Made by a program: the position numbers and the translations under genes. Of a DNA stretch of 6,427 nucleotides, positions 6,377-6,427 are shown piece by piece; the first letter of the stretch is position 1, and each line of letters opens with the position of its first letter. Source of the DNA: Clostridium sp. UBA4108 (lineage in GTDB: Bacteria > Bacillota > Clostridia > Clostridiales > Clostridiaceae); NCBI GenBank assembly GCA_002381695.1, contig DFXM01000025.1:105758-112184 (forward strand). The letters run 5' to 3'. The notes below the pieces were generated by a model that was not told the DNA's origin, did no database searches, and worked only from the letters and a program-made list of their open reading frames with translations.

Positions 6377-6427
6377 GCAGGAAGCTTAGATTTACTTAGG
6401 CTATATGAAAGTAAAAAGCGTTAAGAA

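Noticed and set aside
6347..6424. Plus-strand open frame ending in KPFAGSLDLLRLYESKKR and a TAA stop, which could be the tail of a protein.
   Set aside because: An in-frame TAG lies directly before it, there is no start codon or ribosome binding site, and only 25 codons are open. Its first part overlaps the repeat, so it could be a gene remnant, but that cannot be supported here.

Overview
The window is strongly AT-rich, with A/T-ending codons, strong AAGGAGG-type ribosome binding sites and short U-tailed hairpins between genes. Together with a CotA-like (spore-coat laccase type) multicopper oxidase, this suggests a low-GC, spore-forming Firmicute, most likely Clostridium or a close relative. 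That placement is an inference from composition and gene content; no rRNA or other marker gene is present.

Layout from left to right: a 48-codon small gene on the minus strand (61-207); a divergent gap with candidate promoters; an iron-dependent alcohol dehydrogenase on the plus strand (437-1543); a shared bidirectional terminator; a patatin-like phospholipase on the minus strand (1589-2500); a roughly 300-base gap with a terminator, a candidate promoter and a Fur-box-like palindrome; a CotA-like multicopper oxidase on the minus strand (2804-4426, possibly starting at a TTG at 4399); a strong hairpin; and a two-gene ABC-2 export operon on the minus strand (ATPase 5262-6167, then permease 4538-5257). 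Diverged inverted copies of a roughly 53-base sequence lie at the two ends of the window.

The alcohol dehydrogenase, lipase, oxidase and exporter appear to be separate transcription units with hairpins between them. Only the ATPase and permease clearly work together, as the two halves of one exporter. The oxidase has its own CATA-type promoter candidate, resembling those read by sporulation sigma factors, which fits a coat protein. I see no convincing evidence of an undescribed multi-gene system. The items most worth checking are the N-terminal extension and start codon of the oxidase, the small 48-residue gene, and the inverted repeats at the ends.
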